Positions 57,966-64,000 of a stretch of 64,000 bases of DNA are shown here, piece after piece (the stretch's first letter is position 1; each line of letters opens with the position of its first letter). A program made the translations under genes and the position numbers. A model generated the notes under the pieces. It was not told the origin of the DNA and ran no database searches. It saw only the letters and a program-made list of their open reading frames with translations. Origin of the DNA: Gigantopelta aegis (lineage: Eukaryota; Mollusca; Gastropoda; Neomphalida; Peltospiridae); NCBI RefSeq assembly GCF_016097555.1, contig NC_054704.1:28004207-28068206 (forward strand), read 5' to 3'.

Positions 57966-58674
57966 GTCAAACCTGTCCCAGCGGCCACCTGTATTCAGCG
58001 GTCACCTGCCTTAAGCGGCCACTTTTTCCCCTCCCGAACGATTTATAACGTAAATGCACCTGTAATAAGCGGTCACCTGTCTAACGCGGCCAGCGGTCAC
58101 CTGTCTAACGCGGCCAGTGGCCACCCAAATCGGATCCCAAATCGCTAAAATGCCTGTATTAAGCGGCCACAGTAAATGTTTACTATTATATAAAAGGGAT
58201 ATTTAACAACAGCGATAAGGTGCAGCAAAGAACCGATCTTCACACCTTCAGGAATACATGTACCCCTTCAGTCCTGACATCTCTACCGTGTATCAATTAA
58301 GAAAGTATGGCTATGGAGTGCATCTAATTGCCTCTGGGCAGGTTACGCTTGACATTTGTAGGTTCACTTACTAAGACAATACACCGCATGAAGTAGAAAT
58401 TAAATAATTAAATGGAAAGAGAAAACAAACTTGTTGAGAACGTTTAATTTAATACATTCCATTTGCCGTTTTTCCTGAAGGAGGCGACATGTCAAACGTT
58501 TATTTGTAGTAAACTGTGAAGCACGCATCCGTTAATTAGCAGTGCAAAAGCTAAAAGACGAAACAACAACAAATGTTTTAAAGACGATATGCCGCAACCT
58601 GTAATCAGCGGCCAACTGTCTTAAGCGGCCACTTTTATCTACTCCCTTGTGCGATCGCTTAAGATAGGTTTGAC
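57966..58674. mobile_element. pogo-like MITE
   Basis: TA-flanked, with inverted ends GTCAAACCTGTCCCAGCGG and, on the other strand, GTCAAACCTATCTTAAGCG. The motif cggccacctgt / aagcggccac is repeated inside both ends. A 24-bp direct repeat (gcggtcacctgtctaacgcg...) occurs twice near 58,069-58,118. About 709 bp, no transposase. pogo/Tigger assignment rests on the TA target and the GTCAAACC end. Confidence 0.7.
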
Positions 58675-58692
58675 TAATATATAATAAAAATT

Positions 58693-58935
58693 TAAAGTTT
58701 TTGTTTAACGACCCGACTAGAGCACATCTATTTATTAATCATTGGCTAGTGGATACGTCTAACATTTGGTAATTTTGACATATCGTCTTTGAGAAGAAAC
58801 CCGCTACATTTTTCCATTAGTAGCAATGAATCTTTTATATGCACCATCCCACAGACAGGACAGCACATACCACGGCCTTTGATATACCAGTCGTGGTGCC
58901 CTGGCTGGAATGAAAAATAGCATAATGGGCATATT
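58693..58935 (-). mobile_element. SINE copy, second subfamily
   Basis: The tail is of gtcgttaaacaaaaac type and the core reads gtatgtgctgtcctgtctgt, tgcatataaaagatt. Shares tail and core variants with 19,556-19,780. The tRNA-like head is missing. Confidence 0.8.
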
Positions 58936-59639
58936 TAAACAGTGAGCGGTTATATTTATATAGATTTATTGTATATACTTTTGTCAATGGGAAAACGGCT
59001 TAAATGTGGTACAATAGTAATTGATGTGCACAGCTGTAATTTTGTCAGTTAACAGGGCCGTACCTAGAGCGACGGGGGTGCAGAACGTTTGCCCCCTCCC
59101 CTCTCCCTCAAAAAAAATAAAATAAAATAAAAAGAGTTCCAAATACGTTCCATGTTCAGTTTACATGTATCCTTTTCGTCGAGCTGGAGAATTACCCTGT
59201 AATATAATGGGTCCCACGTTTTTGACACCCACTCCACCCGACCACCACCACCACTGCCCTCATTAGTTATTTTCTTGCTGCGTTGACTAATAAACACGAG
59301 ATGAATAGTTTGGTGACTTGGGAACATGACGTGACGGATTTAGACATAAATAAAAATAATTATCGAGCGGTTTTTAATATACTGTATGTTCAGCATCACC
59401 TATCAATACAATACAATACAATACAATACGATACGATACAATACGATCTTTATTTCAACCATTGTATGAGTACACTGGTTAAGAGGACAGATTCCTATTT
59501 CAAAAAGAAAGAGAAAGCAAACATAATAACTAGTTATAGCAACAGGAAACAACAGATTTAATACACATATCTGCATACATATGCTACATAGACATAAATA
59601 TACATACACATGTGTACGCACGTACATTCACGCACACAC

Positions 59640-59660
59640 ACACATTTACATTCATACACA

Positions 59661-59719
<59 letters not shown>

Positions 59720-59720
59720 C
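59640..59720. repeat. (CA)n microsatellite
   Basis: Interrupted CACACATT part followed by about 28 CA units. Confidence 0.95.
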
Positions 59721-59724
59721 TGTA

Positions 59725-60020
59725 TGCAAGACATGGTCCGGACAAAGATTTACTGTTATGTGCAGTAGACCGAGAACGTTAGGTTACAGTGACCTAGTAA
59801 AAGTACGCGACACACTGCCATCCCATGTCATTCCTACATGTGAGGTTTGATGACCCTGTGTGCAGCTGTATGCAAGACATAGTCCGGACCAAAACAAACG
59901 GGCAACGCCATACCATAATACGACCAGTCACAGACGAGCGTATAATTACTCCACTCGGTGACGTGCGCTACAACAGCTTACTCTGAATGTGCACGTAAAG
60001 CCCTATGACCTGACCTGACC
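59725..60020. repeat. Dispersed repeat C
   Basis: Internal partial repeat (tgtatgcaagacatggtccg near 59,720 and gtatgcaagacatagtccgg near 59,870). The right end, inverted, matches 24,690-24,735 (gtcatagggctttac, gcacattcagag). Inserted in the LINE remnant. Confidence 0.55.
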
Positions 60021-60696
60021 TGTGATTTGGCTAAGGGGTCTGCATAGGGTTTTTTTTTTTAATCTTTGTACCATTAATTCGGGTATGAATTTTGATACTC
60101 GCTGCGTGGTGTTTGGGTTATATTCAAGAATAAGTTTTACTTTATCAGAATCACTCAGTGATTTGAAATGTTTATGTTCTATTTTTATGTATGAGAAAAG
60201 TTTATTATGTGTATTTTCCAGTATGGCACATTTCCATATAAAATGGATTTCGCTCTATATATCTTTACCACTAGCAACATTTTTTATTTCCAGGTTCTGT
60301 GCAGATATACGTAGTTTTGTTAAAGCTTACCTATAATTTTGGTTTTTGATAGTGTTTAAGCAATGCAGACGATTGTCAAAGTTGTCAGTCATAATTTGTA
60401 TGTTTCTGGTTTCGGAGAATTATATATTTTGTTCGTTAAGACAGTTTTTGAATGATGTAGACTGTTTATCTTTAAGGATATGTACAATGTGTGTGTTAAA
60501 TGAACTTGGAACTGGGATATCTTGTTACTCTGCAGCTCTGGCAGCCTTTGAATATAGGTGTCCCAAGTTGGATAGTTTGCTGCATGTAGTAATTTGCTAT
60601 ATTGATAGGCGCCATTAAGAAATCTGCTAACGTTTAAACGATTAACCGCGTCAAGTGACTCTTACATGGCTATTGCATAACTGCCTCCCTAGTACT

Positions 60697-60775
60697 AGAG
60701 CAAAACCTCAAATTCGGGCAAAAATGATGCAGATATTCGGTGAAAATGTGCAAACCTAAGACCTTTTTACCTAGT
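60697..60775 (+). repeat. Dispersed repeat D, copy 2 (fragment)
   Basis: agcaaaacctcaaattcgg then cctaagacctttttacc, as in 62,143-62,400. Confidence 0.65.
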
Positions 60776-61294
60776 GGGTGGGTGTGGGTGTGGGTTTGTG
60801 GGGGTATTTTCAATAAATAAGTAATATACACAGTTCTAGGTAATATTACATGCTTTTTTAAACATAGATGCAACTGTGCCTAGCAGATCTACCTTATTAT
60901 ATTAGCTATAATAAAGTCCTCTACATCATTTCTAAATACAGAAATTCAAAATATAAAGAAAGAAATAGCTCTCTTTTTTTATCTAACACCAATTCAAACA
61001 TTCAGATTAAAAATAATTTGGTATCTTTTTGCATATTATTATTATTATATTAAAATATTTCCCATTTATCTCAAATCACTTCTTCCATAGACCGATTCTT
61101 CAATCATCATCAAATCAAAATCTATAAAGGAAATAAAGTTTGTATTCAACAGCTGTTCATTAAAAACAATTAATGAATGTAAAATGATAACATCACGAGT
61201 ACAGTAATAATTGTTTCGAATTAGTAGACATGTTGTCACCAAGCCTTATTCGGGAAAATGGCCGACTAAACCTGGCTGGTTGATGTGATATGGT

Positions 61295-61424
61295 TTACTC
61301 TGTACTCCACGTTGGTTTTCTGTCGAGAAGACTGGTGGCTTTTTCCTCAACTTCACGCACATCCTCGCCAGTTGGCGCCACATTGTTAAACGGGTTCATC
61401 ACATCCAGCAATACCGGCCCCTCT
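61295..61424 (-). CDS. OAS-C: last exon of a third OAS-like gene
   Basis: After a CAATTAG acceptor the peptide reads EGPVLLDVMNPFNNVAPTG, then EKATSLLDRKPTWSTE-stop (stop at 61,297-61,295). It aligns with exon 5 of OAS-A and OAS-B (RPVMLDPMNPFQNVAPSG, EKATSL) and shares their phase: one base completes the preceding codon. The C-terminus is eight or nine residues longer than in OAS-A. An (AAT)n run lies in the upstream intron next to the acceptor. No other exon is found up to 64,000, so exon 4 should lie beyond the window if the gene is intact. In OAS-A the exon 4 to 5 gap is 2.9 kb, so this is plausible. Confidence 0.78.
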
Positions 61425-61436
61425 CTAATTGAAAAT

Positions 61437-61442
61437 AATAAC

Positions 61443-61480
<38 letters not shown>

Positions 61481-61502
61481 TAATAATAATAATAATAACA
61501 AA
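61437..61502. repeat. (AAT)n microsatellite
   Basis: About 21 AAT/AAC units, in the presumed intron 4 of OAS-C. Confidence 0.95.
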
Positions 61503-62142
61503 AATAGGATAACCTGTGTGTCTGTCTTTCCACACTCATATACGAGATGGTTAAATCAAACCAATTAATTCCTTACAACGAAAGACGGTACGATCTATTC
61601 GCTACAGCCATAACTGCAAGTATGAAAAATATTAGTAACGAAAAGGTAATTATACCGTCAACATTGCATTTTAAACCATAAGGTAATCGATTATTGTCTT
61701 GCCATTTCATGAACATTCACATTACCTTGGATAAAGCAGTCGACTAGTTTCGTTTCATTCCGTAATAATCGATTCCGAGCAGCTTTATAAGGATTAAAAG
61801 TGCAATGTCAAAGTTACATAATGGTAATTTCCCGCCAAAATTATTTAGTAACTTTTGCTTTAAAATGTGCACATAAAAAAATTAAAACCCAATCATTTAA
61901 TTTACTAAGAGTATTTAGGGAACGATCGACGAAGTACGATCAATTAAGTAATAACGCACACACGCCGTAACGTTCCTTTGTTCAACTCGTCTCTTTCCTA
62001 GGGCTCTTATTTTGTTACCGACAGTTAATTTTCCAAAGTTTGTAGATTCACTTATTTTGTAATATTTGTTACGACTTGATAAGACAGGAATCTAGACCCA
62101 TAAGCGTACAAGACAGTGGTGTAAGGGGGAGACCACTGCCAA

Positions 62143-62400
62143 TTCTCCATGCTGGAGCAAAACCTCAAATTCACGCAAAGATGAAATAGATATTCGGGCA
62201 AAATGTGCTAACCTGAGACCTTTTTGCCATGTACTTTCATCATTCTGCACTCAAAATTAGTTGTAATAAAATTTAAAATGCGTAGTGATTCGTTTGCAAT
62301 CCTATATAGCTGTTTGGTAGTAATAGTAAAATGAATAAATTTTGTTATCGAGATTCGGGCATTTTCTTTTAATTCGCGCAACATCCGGTCTGGGCCCTTA
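62143..62400 (+). repeat. Dispersed repeat D, copy 3 (longest)
   Basis: Runs from gctggagcaaaacctcaaat to about cgcgcaacatccggtctggg. Inverted partner at 21,280-21,460. Confidence 0.65.
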
Positions 62401-62567
62401 CAAAACTGGGAGCCCGTACGCCTATATCTAGTTGTACTGAACGCGACTGTTTATACGACGTGGAAGTACGTTACAATTTCGAAATTCGCGAGGGTTTTCT
62501 TAATGAAAGACTATGTATGGGGTCGATTAGTTTGTACTAGTCTTACAGTTCTTGCCTTTTGAAAAAC

Positions 62568-62650
62568 AAAGGCGAGTGAAAAATTGCACACCTCAAAACG
62601 CTTAGGCGAGTGAAAAATCGCACTCATAAAAATGCTAAGGCGAGTGAAAA
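62568..62650. repeat. Short tandem repeat, about 36-38-bp unit
   Basis: Three starts of aggcgagtgaaaa with similar following sequence (attgcacacctcaaaacgct / atcgcactcataaaaatgct). About 2.3 units. Confidence 0.75.
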
Positions 62651-64000
62651 CCAAGCATTATTAATTTATGAAGTAATTGGTACATGTAAATGCAGACATG
62701 TTGCAAAAATGAACCAATAAACCAATGTTTTCTTCTAATTTTATGTTGTTTGGTTCATTAGTGTAGTCTGACTTCTTTTCCCTTTCAGGAATGGAGTTAT
62801 AATTTATTTAAAAGTTTCAGGAGTAGTACTATAGAAATATAATTATGATATGTCTGATGCAGACAATTTGATTTTTGAATTACAATATGTACTATTCAGA
62901 TAATTTGATGCACACAATTATATATATACCTTTTCAATATTAGATGGTTCGATGAACGTCTTGAATTTCATTATGTACAACGAACATGTTTAGGATAGTT
63001 GTGATGGGGAAAAAAACCCCACTGGTTCCGAGGTGGTTCATGAACTACGACCCAAACATCTCAGGTGTGCACTACCGACTCATATTATTAAAACATAAAA
63101 TAACTCGTGAAACGTAGGTCTACAATTACTTCAATTGACAGTGTTGATTGGGACATAGACATTCACGTGGCATTTTTAATTCAACAATTACGCAACCAGT
63201 CTCCCTCCCTCAACATTTTGTAACCCGTCATTTGACCTACCGCTACGAACTGCTCTTACAGCGTTACGTCATTGATCTAGAACCGCCCCAATGTTGTTGA
63301 TTAAAAAATATACAAAGTCTGACAAAATCTGTCATTACAAAGGATTTTAGTCCAAACGTGGGATGCCATAATAAAGATAATTAAAAAAAACAACAATAAT
63401 TTTAGACACCGTCATCAATGCGTAAAAAGTTGTCAAGTAGACCAGCGTGTGCCAAGAGTACAAATAATCTGACCCCGATAGCTCTGATTGGTTAATATGC
63501 CACGGAGTACTGCGCATCAAATCATGTTCCAGTCACATGGTCTGTGACTTTCTAACAAACGAAACAAAAATTAAATAGTCGGCAATAATCATCGATTACT
63601 GTTACTATAGTGTGTACATAGCATATGCACATTCATTAACCTCTGGCTGAAATACAAATATTTAAATGAAGTTTTATTTGATTTTTTTATTTAAGATAAA
63701 AAAGAAAAATAATAGACGTAAAAAAAATACCTAGGCTTATTCCTGCATACCTATTATCATTTCTTTTCCGTCTTTTTATTATCCCGTCTAAAAAAACATG
63801 TTTTATGTGTTTTAATTAATTTTTTTTTTTTTTTTTTTTTTAAATTTGAAAGAAAGTATAAAATTACACGATTGCCATTTTCGGTACCTCACGTAAACTT
63901 TGTAGGCTAACAGTTATGAACTAATCGAGGCAATTTTACCGACTTCGCTGAATTCCGTAACGAGTTCATTTGTGTAGGCTACATAAGTCACTATTTAATT

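Larger units (their letters stand above)
59405..60620 (-). mobile_element. LINE 3' end, minus strand
   Basis: On the minus strand, about 60,620-60,050 encodes a C-terminal LINE segment: ALTKLRISAQNLEI, then IHFIWKCAILENTHNKLF and NPNTTQRVSKFIPEL, with several stops. The 3' end lies at 59,405-59,455, where aataaagatcgtattg is followed by TATTG repeats. A repeat (59,725-60,020) and a CA microsatellite (59,640-59,720) interrupt it. Heavily truncated and dead. The translated core resembles the LINE at 23,352 in type. Confidence 0.62.
61503..64000. other. Presumed OAS-C intron 4 / spacer
   Basis: No exon, RNA gene or complete mobile element is recognised. Holds dispersed repeat D (62,143-62,400), a tandem repeat at 62,568-62,650 and a T20 run near 63,822. 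Confidence 0.45.

Noticed and set aside
62568-62650. CRISPR-like array
   Set aside because: Only about 2.3 units without distinct spacers, in a eukaryotic context; it is a short tandem repeat.

Overview
The window is animal nuclear DNA: AT-rich, short exons split by long introns, many microsatellites, nested transposons and tRNA-derived SINEs. The SINE bodies (a tail in which a cgtcgttaaataaa-like 3' end follows a conserved core, with tRNA-like heads), together with the mobile-element mix, look like a mollusc, most likely a marine gastropod. That assignment is an inference from remembered repeat families.

The only host genes I can support form a tandem, same-strand (minus) array of 2'-5' oligoadenylate synthetase (OAS)-like nucleotidyltransferases. 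OAS-A (3,953-16,628) and OAS-B (38,881-48,519) each show five exons with matching splice sites and phases. Exon 1 encodes C2H2 zinc fingers and the start of the OAS fold. Exon 2 carries the GGSQGKK P-loop-like motif, the DVDLV metal-binding pair and the third Asp in VDLLP. Exons 3-4 encode the alpha-helical half, and exon 5 the C-terminal RPVMLDP segment. A third paralogue, OAS-C, is seen only as its last exon (61,295-61,424); the rest would lie to the right of the window. The zinc-finger plus OAS architecture and its local expansion are the most interesting content: a probable innate-immune nucleic-acid sensor family that makes a 2'-5'-linked nucleotide messenger. Three apparent frame breaks in OAS-A and OAS-B fall in homopolymer runs, so they may be assembly errors rather than real decay.

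The array arose by segmental duplication. Bases 1-9.7 kb (unit 1) and 34.98-46.4 kb (unit 2) are collinear, with first exons further right. The copies date several insertions: unit 2 carries a Tc1-like transposon (39,038-40,643), a TAA-flanked MITE (35,182-35,700) and a short repeat (about 38,505-38,625) at sites that are empty in unit 1. Noncoding DNA downstream of the genes is in places far more alike between units than the exons are.

The stretch between OAS-A and OAS-B (17-35 kb) is a transposon graveyard. It holds a 2.7-kb inverted repeat with decayed Ty3/Gypsy-like protease sequence, SINEs, a LINE split by a TTAA-flanked element and by a BEL/Pao LTR retrotransposon with near-identical LTRs, and a 600-bp CA/GA/TA mosaic at the left edge of unit 2. 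Two copies of a Sailor-like (Tc1/mariner-related) transposon occur, one in intron 1 of OAS-A (intact transposase frame, one end lost) and one upstream of OAS-B (both 236-bp ends, broken transposase). Both carry the same passenger SINE. The right part (53-64 kb) holds a pogo-like MITE, SINEs, the 3' end of a minus-strand LINE and the last exon of OAS-C; no other gene is evident.
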